64,000 nucleotides of DNA from Kribbella monticola (lineage in GTDB: Bacteria > Actinomycetota > Actinomycetes > Propionibacteriales > Kribbellaceae). A program made the position numbers and the translations under genes. Below the pieces are notes generated by a model. That model worked only from the letters and a program-made list of their open reading frames with translations. It ran no database searches and was not told where the DNA came from. This document shows, piece by piece, positions 1 through 10,213 of the stretch (positions are counted from its first letter, which is position 1; every line of letters begins with the position of its first letter). The DNA is taken from NCBI RefSeq assembly GCF_003261635.1, contig NZ_QFXK01000034.1, forward strand, positions 186,001 to 250,000, given 5' to 3'.

Positions 1-385
1 CCGTCACGTTCGGCCGCGCCTCGTAGATGATGCCGACCACGCCGAAGGGCACGCGGACCTGGCGAAGCTCCAGCCCGTTCGGCAGGGTGTACCCGCGGAC
101 CACTTCGCCGACCGGGTCGACCAGACCGGCGAGCTGCTCGAGCCCGGCGGCCATCGCGTGAACCCGGGCCGCGTCGAGCGCCAGGCGGTCCACCGTCGAC
201 TCCGGCGTACCGGCTTCGCGTGCGGCGGCGACATCCTTCGCGTTCGCCGCGACGATCGTGTCCGTGTTCTCCCGCAACGCGGCCGCCATGGCGTGCAGGG
301 CGGCGTCCTTGGTCGCACGTGACGCCGCGGACAACGCGTACGACGCCTCGCGGGCCTGCCGGCACAGCTCGATGATCTCGCTCAC
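1..385 (-). CDS. proA: gamma-glutamyl phosphate reductase, N-terminal part (cut by window edge)
   Basis: The second proline-biosynthesis enzyme: NADPH-dependent reduction of glutamyl-5-phosphate to the semialdehyde, in the cytoplasm. Only about 128 N-terminal residues lie in the window; the gene runs off the left edge. The translation from GTG at 385 begins [19 protein letters not shown] and carries the ProA features [24 protein letters not shown] and, at the edge, ARPNVT. An ATG at 393 is out of frame, so GTG 385 is the likely start. It lies 43 nt after proB in the same direction, so the two are probably co-transcribed. Confidence 0.95.
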   Translation of the reverse strand, partial: MSEIIELCRQAREASYALSAASRATKDAALHAMAAALRENTDTIVAANAKDVAAAREAGTPESTVDRLALDAARVHAMAAGLEQLAGLVDPVGEVVRGYTLPNGLELRQVRVPFGVVGIIYEARPNVT

Positions 386-428
386 GAACCCATCGTAGGA
401 CGCGGTACCGCCCGGCTGCGAAGTCGTC

Positions 429-1550
429 TCAGAGCAGGACGAGGTCGTCACGGTGGACCACCTCACGTTCGTACGCCGCGCCGAGCTCGCGAGCCAGGTC
501 GCGGGTGGAGCGGCCGAGAAGGTCAGGGAGCTCGGCGGCGTCGTAGTTGACCAGGCCGCGCGCGATCACCACCCCCGCCGGCGACACGAGATCGACCGGA
601 TCGCCCGCGGAGAAGGTGCCCTCGACCGCGCTGATGCCGGCCGGGAGCAGCGACGACCTGCGTTCCGTGACAGCACGGACCGCGCCGTCGTCGAGCTGGA
701 GACGGCCTTGTCCCGAAGTGGCGTGGGCCAACCAGAGCAGCCGGGTCTTGCGACGGCGCCCGGTCGGGTGGAAGAGCGTGCCGACCGGCTCGCCGCGCAA
801 CGCCTCGCCGACCCGGGCCGCCGAGGTGAGAACGACCGGAATCCCTGCCTCGGTAGCGATTGCGGCCGCTTCGACCTTGGTCTGCATTCCGCCGGTGCCG
901 ACGCCGGACGAGCCGGTGCGACCGATCTTGAGCGGTACCAGGTCAGCCGGACCGCGGACATCGGTGATCATCGTCGTACCGGGTTTGCGCGGATCCCCGT
1001 CGTACAAGCCGTCCACGTCCGAGAGCAGGACCAGCAGGTCGGTGTGCACCAAGTGGCTGGTCAACGCAGCCAGGCGATCGTTGTCGCCGAAGCGGATCTC
1101 GGTGGTCGCGACCGTGTCGTTCTCGTTCACGATCGGGACGACGCCGAGCTCCAGCAGGCGCGCGAAAGTCCGGTAGGCATTGCGATAGTGGCTGCGTCGG
1201 GTGACATCGTCGACGGTCAGCAAGACCTGGCCGACCTTGAGGCCGTGCGCTGCGAAGGCGTCGCTGTAGCGAGCCATCAGCAGTCCTTGGCCGACCGAGG
1301 CCGCCGCCTGCTGAGTGGCGAGATCCTTCGGTCGCGAGCGCAACCCCATCGGGGCCAGCCCGGCTGCGATCGCACCGGACGAGACGAGCACGACCTCCGT
1401 GCCCTCGACGCGCCGGGCGGCGATCGCGTCCACCAGCAGACGCAACCGCTCCAGGTCGATCCGGCCGCGCTGGGTCAAGGACGACGAGCCGACCTTCACC
1501 ACGATCCGCCCGGCCTTCACGACCTCTGGGCGGTGCAACACGTCCTGCAT
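429..1550 (-). CDS. proB: glutamate 5-kinase
   Basis: Phosphorylates glutamate to glutamyl-5-phosphate, the committed and normally proline-inhibited step of proline synthesis. The 373-aa protein has an amino-acid-kinase domain ([10 protein letters not shown] at residues 17-26, SSGAIAAG at 57-64, then NENDTV and GDND) and a C-terminal PUA domain from about residue 285. This is the full two-domain length of the family. It follows obgE by 57 nt and precedes proA, the usual actinobacterial order. Start ATG 1550. Confidence 0.97.
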   Translation of the reverse strand: MQDVLHRPEVVKAGRIVVKVGSSSLTQRGRIDLERLRLLVDAIAARRVEGTEVVLVSSGAIAAGLAPMGLRSRPKDLATQQAAASVGQGLLMARYSDAFAAHGLKVGQVLLTVDDVTRRSHYRNAYRTFARLLELGVVPIVNENDTVATTEIRFGDNDRLAALTSHLVHTDLLVLLSDVDGLYDGDPRKPGTTMITDVRGPADLVPLKIGRTGSSGVGTGGMQTKVEAAAIATEAGIPVVLTSAARVGEALRGEPVGTLFHPTGRRRKTRLLWLAHATSGQGRLQLDDGAVRAVTERRSSLLPAGISAVEGTFSAGDPVDLVSPAGVVIARGLVNYDAAELPDLLGRSTRDLARELGAAYEREVVHRDDLVLL

Positions 1551-1607
1551 CAGTTGTCCTGACTCAGTGGGCGCATCAGCGGGGCCGGCGTCGTCGACGG
1601 CCTCCGG

Positions 1608-3248
1608 TCATGCGTTCTGGTTGTTGCTCTCGGCATCGATATCGATGATCTCACCGGCGGCGAACCTGCGCTCGGCCTCCAGCTCTTCGGCAGCGGCCAG
1701 CTCGCGAGCCTGTTTGCGCGCGAGCCGCTCGGCGGCCTTCTGAGCCGCCTTCGCCTCCGCCGGGGTAAGGTCGACCTCGTCCTCGACCCAGCCCTTCCCG
1801 TACTCCGACAGGTCGGCCGGGCGCTCGATCTCGCCCTCCCGCCGCAGGTGGTACTGGTAGTCCTTCTCCTTACGGCGCTGTGCCGCGGGACGGTCCTCGT
1901 CCAGCCGCTGGTCCTCGCCGCGGCGCGCCAGCAGCTCCGCGCCTGCCTGGACCTCGGGGGCGAAGTCGAAGACGACCGCGTTCGGGCCGTCACCGATCGA
2001 CACCGCGTCGCCCGCCACCGCGCCCAGCTCGAGCAGTTGGCGCTCGACCCCGAGCCGGTTCAGCCGGTCCGCAAGGTATCCGGTCGCTTCCGCGTTGTTG
2101 AAGTCGGTCTGCCGGACCCAGCGCTCGGGCTTCTCACCCTGAATGAGCCAGCCGTCGGGCGTCTTCTTGACCTTGAACTCCTGGCCGCCGGTCGCCCGCG
2201 GACGAAGGATGATCCGGGTGTTGTCCGGCTTCTCCTCCTCAGCGCGGCGCTTCGCGACGATCTCGGCCATCGCGAACTTCAGCGCGTCCAGGCCCTCGTG
2301 GCTCGCGGTCGAGATCGAGAACACCTTCAGACCGCGCTCCTCGAGCTCGGTCGTCACCATCTCGGCGATCTCCTTGGCGTCCGGCACGTCCACCTTGTTC
2401 AGCGCGACCAGCCGCGGCCGGTCCTCCAGGCCACCGTGCGCCGCGAGCTCGGCCTCGATCACGTCGAGGTCGCTCAGCGGGTCCCGGCCAGGCTCGTAGG
2501 TCGCGCAGTCGATCACGTGCACCAGCGCGGCGCACCGCTCCACGTGCCGCAGGAAGTCGTGGCCGAGCCCGCGTCCCTCGCTCGCACCCTCGATCAGGCC
2601 TGGTACGTCGGCGACCGTGAACGTGTGCTCACCGGCGACGACGACGCCCAGGTTCGGGATCAGGGTGGTGAAGGGGTAGTCGGCGATCTTCGGGCGGGCC
2701 CGGCTGATCGAGGCGATCAGCGACGACTTGCCCGCGCTCGGGAAGCCGACCAGACCGATATCGGCGACGACCTTGAGCTCGAGGACGATCGTCCGCTCTT
2801 CGCCGTCCTCACCGAGCAGGGCGAAACCGGGGGCCTTGCGGCTCGAACTCGCCAGCGCCGCGTTTCCCAGGCCGCCCTTGCCGCCCGCGGCCGCGACGTA
2901 CTCCGCGCCGTGGCCGACCAGGTCGGCGAGCACCTCGCCTTCCGGCGTACTGACCACGGTGCCGTCGGGGACGGGCAGGATGATGTCGGCGCCCTTGCTG
3001 CCGGCCTGGTGATCGCCCTTGCCCTGCGTGCCGTTCGTAGCGGAACGGTGGGAAGAGCGGTGGTAGTCCACCAGCGTGGTCTGGTCGAGATCGACGCGCA
3101 GGATGACGCTGCCGCCGTCACCGCCGTTGCCGCCGTCCGGGCCGCCGAGGGGTTTGAACTTCTCGCTGTGCACCGAGGCGCAGCCGTTTCCGCCGTTGCC
3201 ACCGGTGACGTGCACCGTGACCCGGTCGACAAAGCTGGGAATCGCCAT
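1608..3248 (-). CDS. obgE: Obg/CgtA family GTPase
   Basis: Essential GTPase of late 50S ribosome assembly and stress response. The order is a glycine-rich Obg fold (residues 1-160, e.g. GGNGGNG and GGNGGDGG), a G domain (G1 GFPSAGKSS at 168-176, G3 DVPG at 214-217, G4 NKVD), an OCT domain ([19 protein letters not shown]), and a long charged tail rich in Lys, Glu and Ala. At 546 aa it is longer than the minimal bacterial Obg because of the tail, as in other actinobacteria. It follows rpmA as usual, but about 450 bp of repeats separate the two. Start ATG 3248. Confidence 0.97.
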   Translation of the reverse strand: MAIPSFVDRVTVHVTGGNGGNGCASVHSEKFKPLGGPDGGNGGDGGSVILRVDLDQTTLVDYHRSSHRSATNGTQGKGDHQAGSKGADIILPVPDGTVVSTPEGEVLADLVGHGAEYVAAAGGKGGLGNAALASSSRKAPGFALLGEDGEERTIVLELKVVADIGLVGFPSAGKSSLIASISRARPKIADYPFTTLIPNLGVVVAGEHTFTVADVPGLIEGASEGRGLGHDFLRHVERCAALVHVIDCATYEPGRDPLSDLDVIEAELAAHGGLEDRPRLVALNKVDVPDAKEIAEMVTTELEERGLKVFSISTASHEGLDALKFAMAEIVAKRRAEEEKPDNTRIILRPRATGGQEFKVKKTPDGWLIQGEKPERWVRQTDFNNAEATGYLADRLNRLGVERQLLELGAVAGDAVSIGDGPNAVVFDFAPEVQAGAELLARRGEDQRLDEDRPAAQRRKEKDYQYHLRREGEIERPADLSEYGKGWVEDEVDLTPAEAKAAQKAAERLARKQARELAAAEELEAERRFAAGEIIDIDAESNNQNA

Positions 3249-3299
3249 CGGTGTTCAACTTCCTGCTGGGTGAATGCTGTACCACGCCCGCCAGGCGAG

Positions 3300-3605
3300 C
3301 GCCCTTCGAACCTTCGTACTGCGCTTCGCTGGAGCGGCGCGCTTTCGTGCTTACCTTCGTACTGCGCTCCGCCGGGGCGGCGCGCCTTCGTACTGCGCTC
3401 CGCCGGGGCGGCGCGCCTTCGTACTGCGCTCCGCCGGGGCGACGCGCTTTCGTGCTTACCTCGTGCTGCGCTTCGCCAGGGCGGCGCGCTTTCCTGCTTA
3501 CCTTCGTACTGCGCTTCGCCGGGGCGGCGCGCTTTCGTGCTTACCTTCGTACTGCGCTTCGCCGAGGCGGCGCGCTTTGGTGCTTACCGTCGTGGTCCGC
3601 TCTGG
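3300..3605. repeat. intergenic tandem repeats, 31-bp and 43-bp units
   Basis: This fills the gap between rpmA and obgE; I see no gene in 3249-3701. Units start with TTCGTACTGCGC and continue with (C/T)TCGCCGGGGCGGCGCG. Successive starts at 3313, 3356, 3387 and 3418 give steps of 43, 31 and 31 bp; the longer form carries an extra TTTCGTGCTTAC-like insert. Degraded copies continue to about 3600. Open frames across the array are artefacts of the repeat. Confidence 0.85.
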
Positions 3606-3630
3606 GTGAGCGGGGTACTTCCTACATAGC

Positions 3631-3668
3631 CGAAGGGCGGGTCGCGCTATTCCGCGACCCGCCCTTCG
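3631..3668 (-). terminator. strong hairpin downstream of rpmA
   Basis: A perfect 16-bp stem (3631-3646 with 3653-3668) around a 6-nt loop, 33 nt past the rpmA stop. It probably ends or attenuates the rplU-rpmA transcript before the repeat array, so obgE may need its own promoter. There is no long U tract, as is common in actinobacteria. Confidence 0.8.
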
Positions 3669-3701
3669 AGAAGGCTCTTGTAACTCGTCCGGGTGGCGGT
3701 G

Positions 3702-3962
3702 TTACTCCGCCGGGGCCGGGACGATGTTGACGACGCGACGCCCGCGACGGGTGCCGAACTCGACGTGCCCCTCGGCCAGCGCGAACAGGGTGTCGTCGCC
3801 GCCACGGCCGACCAGGTTGCCCGGGTGGAAGTGGGTACCGCGCTGGCGAACGATGATCTCGCCGGCGTTGACCAGCTGGCCACCGAAGCGCTTCACGCCG
3901 AGCCGCTGTGCGTTGGAGTCGCGACCGTTACGGGTCGACGCTGCTCCCTTTTTGTGTGCCAT
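3702..3962 (-). CDS. rpmA: 50S ribosomal protein L27
   Basis: Component of the large ribosomal subunit whose N-terminus reaches towards the peptidyl-transferase centre. The 86-aa sequence starts [20 protein letters not shown] and contains the family block [20 protein letters not shown]. It begins directly with the mature-type N-terminus, with no Firmicute-type cleaved extension. It lies 12 nt after rplU in the invariant rplU-rpmA pair. Confidence 0.98.
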   Translation of the reverse strand: MAHKKGAASTRNGRDSNAQRLGVKRFGGQLVNAGEIIVRQRGTHFHPGNLVGRGGDDTLFALAEGHVEFGTRRGRRVVNIVPAPAE

Positions 3963-3974
3963 GTCTGTCTCAGC

Positions 3975-4292
3975 TCACTTCTTCTTGGCGTCGATCGCGG
4001 TGACCTTGACCTGGGTGTAGTGCTGACGGTGCCCCTGGCGCTTGCGGTAACCGGTCTTGTTCTTGTACTTGAGGATGTTGATCTTCGGGCCCTTGGTGCG
4101 GCCGAGGACCTCGGCCGATACGGCCACCTTGGACAAAGCGGCGGCATCGGCCGTCACGGTGTCGCCATCGACGACGAGGACTGCGGGCAACGACACCGTG
4201 TCGCCGACCTGATCAGTCAGGCTGTCGATCTCGATGACATCGCCGACGGCGACCTTCTGCTGGGTGCCGCCACTGCGCACGATCGCGTACAC
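3975..4292 (-). CDS. rplU: 50S ribosomal protein L21
   Basis: Large-subunit protein that binds 23S rRNA. From GTG 4292 the translation is M(V)[17 protein letters not shown], the normal L21 N-terminus. The open frame extends upstream to 4361, but the added residues are not family-like, so I chose the internal GTG. The C-terminal block [23 protein letters not shown] is diagnostic. The length of 105 aa is typical. It is first in the rplU-rpmA pair, 128 nt after rne. Confidence 0.96.
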   Translation of the reverse strand: MYAIVRSGGTQQKVAVGDVIEIDSLTDQVGDTVSLPAVLVVDGDTVTADAAALSKVAVSAEVLGRTKGPKINILKYKNKTGYRKRQGHRQHYTQVKVTAIDAKKK

Positions 4293-4376
4293 CGTGGATC
4301 TCACTCTCTGTTTGTTCGGAAGTCTTACGGGGCTGGTGCCACACTTACGCACCGCCCACACAAAGGAGGCACGCGA

Positions 4377-4411
4377 GACGCGCGCCGAATGACAAGAATA
4401 CGGCGCGCGTC
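4377..4411 (-). terminator. GC-rich hairpin between rne and rplU
   Basis: A perfect 11-bp stem (4377-4387 with 4401-4411) with a 13-nt loop, just past the rne stop and 85 nt ahead of the rplU start. It could end the rne transcript or be part of a structured rplU leader; the sequence alone does not decide. Confidence 0.6.
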
Positions 4412-4420
4412 ACGAGTGGG

Positions 4421-7400
4421 TCAAACCGGGGTGGACGCCAGCTCCGCGGCACCGACCTGCTGGTCTGTCCCATTGTTGCCTGCGTCACCTTCAGTACTGC
4501 TCGCATTGCTCCGGCTACGGCTGCTCCGCCGCCTCCGGGAACTACCGTTCCGCCCCGAGCTGTTCTGCTCGGACTTCTCCTCCGAGCCGCTCTGATCGTC
4601 CGCTGAGGCACTCTGAGCGTCGGCTGAGGCGTTCTGGCCGTCCGCTGCGGCGGTCGGAGCGACCGTCGAAGGCTCGCTGTCGAGCACCGCGCTCTCACCT
4701 TCGGCACCGGACCGCTGGTTGCGACGACGGCGCCCGCTGCCCCGGCCGGCTTCGCGGTGCTCCTCGGATGGCTGGTCCGCAGCCGGGGTGGCCTGATCGC
4801 CCTGCTCAGTTCCGCCTCGGGCAGCGCTGAGGTTGCTGTCGTCGCCGTGCGCCTTCTCGCTGTCCGCGTGGCCGGCGGTGTGCTTCTCACCGTTGGCGTG
4901 GTCGCCGGTGTGCTTCTCGCCTCCTGCGAGGGTGGCGGCGGCGATCTGGGCCAGCTTCTGGGCGGCGTCGCCGTTCGACGGGGTCTCGGCCGGTTCGGCG
5001 TGCTCGGCGACGTTCTCGCCCCGGCCACGACCGCGGCCACGGCCCCGGCTGCGGGAGCTCTTCTTCGCGCCCTCACCGTCACCGCCCTGGTCGCCACCAT
5101 GACCGTTCTGGCCCTGCTGACCGCCTTGGCTCTGACCGCCAGAGTTCTGACCGCCAGAGTTCTGACCGCCCGAGTTCTGACCGCCAGAGTTCTGGCTACC
5201 AGAGTTCTGACCGCCCGAGTTCTGGCGGCTGCGGCCGTCGTCCGCGCGGCGGCGCGATTCCTTCGGCTCGTCGTGCAGGATCAGCCCGCGGCCACCGCAG
5301 TGGTCGCAGTTCTCGCTGAACGCCTCCAGCAGGCCGGTCCCGATCCGCTTCCGCGTCATCTGGACCAACCCGAGCGACGTCACCTCGGCGACCTGGTGCT
5401 TGGTCCGGTCGCGGCCCAGGCACTCGACCAGCCGGCGCAGTACGAGGTCGCGGTTGAGTTCCAGCACCATGTCGATGAAGTCGATCACGATGATGCCGCC
5501 GATGTCGCGCAGCCGCAGCTGGCGGACGATCTCCTCGGCCGCTTCCAGGTTGTTCTTGGTGACCGTCTCCTCGAGGTTGCCCCCGGAGCCGGTGAACTTG
5601 CCGGTGTTGACGTCGACGACGGTCATCGCCTCGGTCCGGTCGATGATCAGCGAACCACCCGACGGTAGCCAGACCTTGCGGTCGAGCGCCTTCTTGATCT
5701 GCTCGTCGATCCGGTAGTTGGAGAACACGTCCCCGTCACCGGCCCACTTCTCGACCCGCTCGGCCAGGTGCGGCGCGACGGACGCGACGTACTCCTTGAC
5801 CTGGTCGAAGGCGTCGTCGCCGGAGATGACCAGCTTGGTGAAGTCCTCGGTGAACAGGTCGCGGACGACCCGGATCAGCAGGTCCGGCTCGCCGTGCAGC
5901 AACTGCGGCGCCTGGCCGGACTTCGACTTCTTGTCGATGTCCTCCCAGTACGCCTGCAGGCGGCTGACGTCGGCGGTCAGCTCCTCCTCGGTGGCGCCCT
6001 CGGCCGCGGTGCGGACGATCACGCCCGCCTCGTCCGGGACGATGTCCTTGAGGATGGTCTTCAGCCGGTTCCGCTCGGTGTCGGGCAGCTTGCGGCTGAT
6101 CCCGCCGTTGCCGCCGCGCGGTACGTACACGACGTACCGGCCGGGCAGGCTGATCTGGTTGGTGAGCCGGGCGCCCTTGTGGCCGATCGGGTCCTTGGTC
6201 ACCTGGACCAGGACGGCCTGGCCGGACTTGAGCACCGACTCGATCTTGCGCGGGCCGTTGCCGGCACCGAGGGTGGCCCAGTCGACCTCACCGGCGTACA
6301 GGACGGCGTTGCGGCCCTTGCCGATGTCGATGAACGCGGCCTCCATGCTCGGCAGCACGTTCTGCACGCGGCCGAGGTACACGTTGCCGATCAGCGAACT
6401 CTGCTCGGCCGTGGTCACGTAGTGCTCGACCAGCACGTTGTCCTCGGACACCGCGATCTGGGTCAGGTCGTCGCGGGCCCGGATCACCATCGTCCGCTCG
6501 ACCGACTCGCGCCGGGCCAGGAACTCGGCCTCGGTGACGATCGGCGCGCGGCGGCGGCCGGCGGCGCGACCCTCACGGCGGCGCTGCTTCTTCGCCTCCA
6601 GCCGGGTCGAGCCCTCGACTGCGGTGATCTCGTTCGAGGTGTTCTTGCTGCGCGGCTCGCGGACCCGAACGACGATCTCGTCCGGGTCGTCCGGTGCGGA
6701 CGCGGCTTCCTCGCCCTTGCGGCGACGGCGACGGCGACGACGGCGCGACGAGCTGCCCGCGCCTTCCGCGTCGTCCTCGGCGTCGTTGTGGTCGTCGGCG
6801 TCGTCCGCGTCGGACTGGTTCTCGGCGTCGTCCTCGGAGTCGTCGTCGTTCTCGTCGGCGCTGTCCTCGGAACCGTCCGCGTCCCCGGCCTTGCGGCGGC
6901 GACGGCCACCGCGGCGACGGCGGCGGCGACGGGTGCCCTCAGCACCGTCCTCGCCGTCAGCGTCATCCGCCTCGGCGTCGGACTCGGTGCCCTCGTGGTC
7001 GGTGACGTCTTCGGGGTCGATCCGGCGGGCCTCTTCGAGGACCGGCTCGGCGCGGTCGGCGGCGACCTCTTCGGCGTCGCGCGTGCGACGGCTGCGGCGA
7101 CGGTTCCTGGTGGTCGGCTGCTCGTCCTCGACCTCGACCGGCTCGGCCGCTACGGCCTCGGTCTCGGTGGTCTGGGTTGCTTCGGCCGCACGCTCGGCGG
7201 CGGTCGAGCGACGCCTGGTACGACGTCCGCTCGGCGCGACGGCGTCGTCGGTGTCCGCGCCGGCCGGGACTGCCTCGACCGGGCTGGTCGCAGCGGCCTG
7301 CGCCGGTACTTCGGTCGGTGCCTGGAAGAGCACGGCGGCAGCGGCAGGCGCCCGGCGGCGGCGACGGGTAGAGGTCTCGGCGGGTGCTGCGAGGGCTGCG

Positions 7401-8101
7401 GCCTCAGCGGCCAGCGCCTCAGCGGCGGCGGCTTCGGCAGCCGCGGCGGCCTCGGCCTCGGCCAACGCCTCCTCGTCGACCTCGGCTTCGACTCCAGAGC
7501 CGTCAGCGCCAGAGCCGGAACCGTCACTGACCGGGCTGGTCTCCGCGTCGGCGACCGGGCCGTCGGTGACGGGGGTGTCCTGGGCCTGCAGGTCGGCCTT
7601 GCGGGCGGCGGCGCTCTTGCGGGTGCTGCGCTTACGCGTGGTCTTCGCCGGCGGGGCGCCCTCAGCAACGACGTCAGCGCCGGCCTCAGCAGCAGTCTCA
7701 GGCGCAGGCTCGGCCGGCGAAGTGGCTGATTCGTCAGTCAGTTCGGGGAAGGCGTCCTGCGACGCGGCGGCCTTCTTGGCCGGGCGCTTGGCAGCAGCTT
7801 TCTTCACGGTCCGCTTGGCGGCCGTCTTCTTCGCGGCCCGCTTCGCCGGGGCGGGCGCCGGATCGGCGGACTCGGCATCGGACTGCGTGCTGATCGCGGT
7901 CTCGACCGGCTCCGCGTTCTGGACGCCGGCCGTGCTGTCGGCAAGCTGCGCACCGGCGTCGGTCGGGGCGGCCTTCGCGCCAGCGGCCTTCTTGGCTGGG
8001 CGCTTGCGGGCCGTCTTCTTGGCAGACGCCTTGGCGGGCTGCTCGGGGGCGGTGGCAGCCGTGTCGGCTGTCTGGGTGTCGTTCGGCTCGTTTTCGAGCA
8101 T
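4421..8101 (-). CDS. rne: ribonuclease E/G family endoribonuclease
   Basis: Endoribonuclease for rRNA/tRNA maturation and mRNA decay. The protein has 1226 aa from ATG 8101 (MLENEPNDTQTADT). The catalytic core lies in the middle: an S1 domain near residues 565-650 (NVYLGRVQNVLPSMEAAFID), DNase-I-like catalytic segments TVVDVNTGKF (about 828) and IVIDFIDM (about 873), and the zinc-link CDHCGGRG near 931. About 530 residues before it and 290 after are low complexity: Ala/Lys histone-like blocks, runs of Arg, acidic Asp/Glu stretches and NSGGQ repeats. This flanking layout, with the core in the centre, is typical of actinobacterial RNase E. Confidence 0.95.
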   Translation of the reverse strand: MLENEPNDTQTADTAATAPEQPAKASAKKTARKRPAKKAAGAKAAPTDAGAQLADSTAGVQNAEPVETAISTQSDAESADPAPAPAKRAAKKTAAKRTVKKAAAKRPAKKAAASQDAFPELTDESATSPAEPAPETAAEAGADVVAEGAPPAKTTRKRSTRKSAAARKADLQAQDTPVTDGPVADAETSPVSDGSGSGADGSGVEAEVDEEALAEAEAAAAAEAAAAEALAAEAAALAAPAETSTRRRRRAPAAAAVLFQAPTEVPAQAAATSPVEAVPAGADTDDAVAPSGRRTRRRSTAAERAAEATQTTETEAVAAEPVEVEDEQPTTRNRRRSRRTRDAEEVAADRAEPVLEEARRIDPEDVTDHEGTESDAEADDADGEDGAEGTRRRRRRRGGRRRRKAGDADGSEDSADENDDDSEDDAENQSDADDADDHNDAEDDAEGAGSSSRRRRRRRRRKGEEAASAPDDPDEIVVRVREPRSKNTSNEITAVEGSTRLEAKKQRRREGRAAGRRRAPIVTEAEFLARRESVERTMVIRARDDLTQIAVSEDNVLVEHYVTTAEQSSLIGNVYLGRVQNVLPSMEAAFIDIGKGRNAVLYAGEVDWATLGAGNGPRKIESVLKSGQAVLVQVTKDPIGHKGARLTNQISLPGRYVVYVPRGGNGGISRKLPDTERNRLKTILKDIVPDEAGVIVRTAAEGATEEELTADVSRLQAYWEDIDKKSKSGQAPQLLHGEPDLLIRVVRDLFTEDFTKLVISGDDAFDQVKEYVASVAPHLAERVEKWAGDGDVFSNYRIDEQIKKALDRKVWLPSGGSLIIDRTEAMTVVDVNTGKFTGSGGNLEETVTKNNLEAAEEIVRQLRLRDIGGIIVIDFIDMVLELNRDLVLRRLVECLGRDRTKHQVAEVTSLGLVQMTRKRIGTGLLEAFSENCDHCGGRGLILHDEPKESRRRADDGRSRQNSGGQNSGSQNSGGQNSGGQNSGGQNSGGQSQGGQQGQNGHGGDQGGDGEGAKKSSRSRGRGRGRGRGENVAEHAEPAETPSNGDAAQKLAQIAAATLAGGEKHTGDHANGEKHTAGHADSEKAHGDDSNLSAARGGTEQGDQATPAADQPSEEHREAGRGSGRRRRNQRSGAEGESAVLDSEPSTVAPTAAADGQNASADAQSASADDQSGSEEKSEQNSSGRNGSSRRRRSSRSRSNASSTEGDAGNNGTDQQVGAAELASTPV

Positions 8102-8248
8102 GTGGTGCGGGTCTCCTCTGGCCCTCCGGCGCATCCTGCGACCCCTGTCACGGGTCCGGCGCAGCCAGAAAGCGGTCTCGGTCTCGCCGCTCCCGGCAGT
8201 CGATGCCCGGTCCGGCGGAAGCCTCCTGGTCCCGCTCCCCCGCGCTCG

Positions 8249-9076
8249 TCAGGGCACAGATGGAGCGGCGGCGTCGCCCTCCGCTACATGCGTCTGGTGG
8301 TCGACCGCCTGGCCGGTCGCGGTCGCCTGGGTGGCGTCGCGGTCACGAGCGAGCGGATCGTCCACAGTGCCGGTTGCCGCCAGAAGCGGGCCCTGGGCGA
8401 GCCTGGTCAGAAGAGCCGGGCCCGTCACCGGAAGCGTCGCTACGTCGAGCACGCCGGCGAGAACGTCGTCGGGTCTCACGGCCGGGGTTCCGTGCCGTAA
8501 CACCACTTGCAGTATCGCACACGTCGCAACCGGCACCGGTTCACTGCCGACCGCGAGTCGGAGTACGGCGTCCCGACAGTCGAACGAGCGAAGTCCCCGC
8601 TTGGTCATGCGCTCGACCAGAATTTCCTCCCGGGCCAGGAACGCCTCGACCGCTCGCTGGGCGTCGGCCGGATCCACGCCTGGCAACGAGATCAGCCACT
8701 CGCTCGCCTCCAGCCGGTCGGCCAGCGAGCCGGCGCCCGCGACCACCACCTCGAGGATGTCCAGTCCGGGCGGCAGCGCCGCGTCCAGGTCGGCCTTGAC
8801 CTGCTCGGGATCTCGCTGCTGTGTGAGCGAGATCTCCAAGTACTCCGCCTCCGAGGCGGCCCCGGTCGGCGCGGCACCGGCGTACGAGATCTTCGGGTGC
8901 GGGCTGAAGCCGTGCGAGAACGCGACCGGCAGGTCCGCCCGCCGGACGGCGCGCTCGAACGCCCGCTGGAAGTCGCGGTGCGAGGTGAACCGCAGCCGGC
9001 CGCGCTTGGCGAAGCGGATCCGCAGCTTCTGGACGGCGGGAAGCTGCTGGGACGGCGGAGCCTGAACTGGTGCCAC
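8249..9076 (-). CDS. TIGR03936/DUF2344 family protein (partner of a radical-SAM protein)
   Basis: A 275-aa protein with the DUF2344 opening LRIRFAKRGRLRFTSHRDFQR, followed by SHGFSPHPKISY and EYLEISLT. In other genomes it is encoded next to, or fused with, a TIGR03960 radical-SAM protein; the molecular function is unsettled. I chose GTG 9076 because homology starts there and a CAGAAT box sits 6 nt upstream, suggesting a leaderless message. It heads the rne-rplU-rpmA chain. Here the radical-SAM partner is not adjacent but lies at 17871-19802. Confidence 0.88.
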   Translation of the reverse strand: MAPVQAPPSQQLPAVQKLRIRFAKRGRLRFTSHRDFQRAFERAVRRADLPVAFSHGFSPHPKISYAGAAPTGAASEAEYLEISLTQQRDPEQVKADLDAALPPGLDILEVVVAGAGSLADRLEASEWLISLPGVDPADAQRAVEAFLAREEILVERMTKRGLRSFDCRDAVLRLAVGSEPVPVATCAILQVVLRHGTPAVRPDDVLAGVLDVATLPVTGPALLTRLAQGPLLAATGTVDDPLARDRDATQATATGQAVDHQTHVAEGDAAAPSVP

Positions 9077-9119
9077 GCGATCATTCTGGCAGCACCACCC
9101 ACCCCGAGAGGAATCACCG

Positions 9120-10100
9120 ATGCGCGCGCTGCTCTTCGACGAACCCGCTGCCGACACCGCGACCACCCGGGTCGCGGAGGTCCCCACGCCGGAACCGGGG
9201 CCGGGAGAGCTGTCGATCGACGTCCGCGCGGCCGGGGTGAACTTCATCGACGTGATGGCCCGGCGGGGCGATCCCGGGTACGCGACCAGCTGGCCGTTCG
9301 TCCCCGGTCTGGAGGTCGCCGGAACGGTCCGCGCGCTCGGCCCCGACGTCAGCGGCCCGGCCGTCGGTACGCCGGTGGCCGCGTTCACCGGATCAGGTGG
9401 CCTCGCCGAAGTCGCCGTCGTGCGGGCGGAGCGGGTCGTCGCGATACCGGAAGGGCTGTCGTACGAGCAGGCCGCTGTGGCTCCGGGGACGCTCACCACT
9501 GCCGCTCTCCTGCTCGGACCCGCCGGCCGGCTGCGCAAGGGCGACATCGTGCTCGTCCACTCGGCAGCAGGCGGCGTCGGTCAGGCGCTCGCCTCGCTGG
9601 CTCGCCTCAACGGAGCCGGCCTGCTTCTCGGAACCGTAGGCGGCGCGAGCCGGGTGGCCGCCGCCGAAGCGAGCGGGTACGACGCCGCGCTGGTCCGTGG
9701 CGACGGTCTCGCGGATGCTGTCCGCGAGAAGACCGGCGGCCGCCGGGTGGACCTCATCCTCGATCCGCAAGGCACGGAATGGCTCGAGACCGATCTCGAA
9801 CTCGTCGCCGCGGGCGGCCGGATCGTGCTGTTCGGCAACGCGGGCGGTACGGCGCTGACGTTGCCGCCGGCCGGCCGGTTGTTCGGCGGCAACGTCTCGA
9901 TCGGTGGCTTCAGCGTCCGCGGGTACGCCGCGAACGCGCCGCACCTGATCGCCGAGGCCCTGGCGGACGTGCTGGCGAAGGTGAGCGCGGGCGACCTGTC
10001 GATCGAACTCACGGCCGTCGACGGTCTCGACAGGGCCGCTGACGCCCAGCAGGCGCTGGCCGAAGGACGCGGCGAGGGGAAGTACGTCGTACGGATCTGA
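9120..10100 (+). CDS. zinc-type alcohol dehydrogenase / NADPH:quinone oxidoreductase family
   Basis: Medium-chain dehydrogenase/reductase of the quinone oxidoreductase branch, 326 aa. It has a GroES-like N-terminal half (GVNFIDVMARRGDPGY, PFVPGLEVAGTV) and a Rossmann half with VHSAAGGVGQALASLARL. The Cys/His ligands of zinc-dependent alcohol dehydrogenases are absent, which favours an NADPH-dependent quinone or enone reductase. The substrate cannot be told. Divergent from the DUF2344 gene with 43 nt between starts. Confidence 0.88.
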   Translation: MRALLFDEPAADTATTRVAEVPTPEPGPGELSIDVRAAGVNFIDVMARRGDPGYATSWPFVPGLEVAGTVRALGPDVSGPAVGTPVAAFTGSGGLAEVAVVRAERVVAIPEGLSYEQAAVAPGTLTTAALLLGPAGRLRKGDIVLVHSAAGGVGQALASLARLNGAGLLLGTVGGASRVAAAEASGYDAALVRGDGLADAVREKTGGRRVDLILDPQGTEWLETDLELVAAGGRIVLFGNAGGTALTLPPAGRLFGGNVSIGGFSVRGYAANAPHLIAEALADVLAKVSAGDLSIELTAVDGLDRAADAQQALAEGRGEGKYVVRI

Positions 10101-10213
10101 CCGGAGACGCGTGTCCCCGCACAAGTTCCGCGAGCGATCGCCGCGCTGGCCACGCGCCTACCGGGCGTCGTACGGCATCATGAGGGCTCGGGGAACGTGA
10201 GGAGAGGACATCG

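Noticed and set aside
1848-3629. 593-codon plus-strand frame over obgE and the repeat array
   Set aside because: Antisense to obgE and then running through repeats; a high-GC artefact.
5768-9065. Long plus-strand open frames (653 and 875 codons) opposite rne and the DUF2344 gene
   Set aside because: They are antisense shadows of GC-rich, low-complexity coding sequence; the products are Arg/Ser/Ala-rich without domains, and the minus strand encodes clear RNase E.
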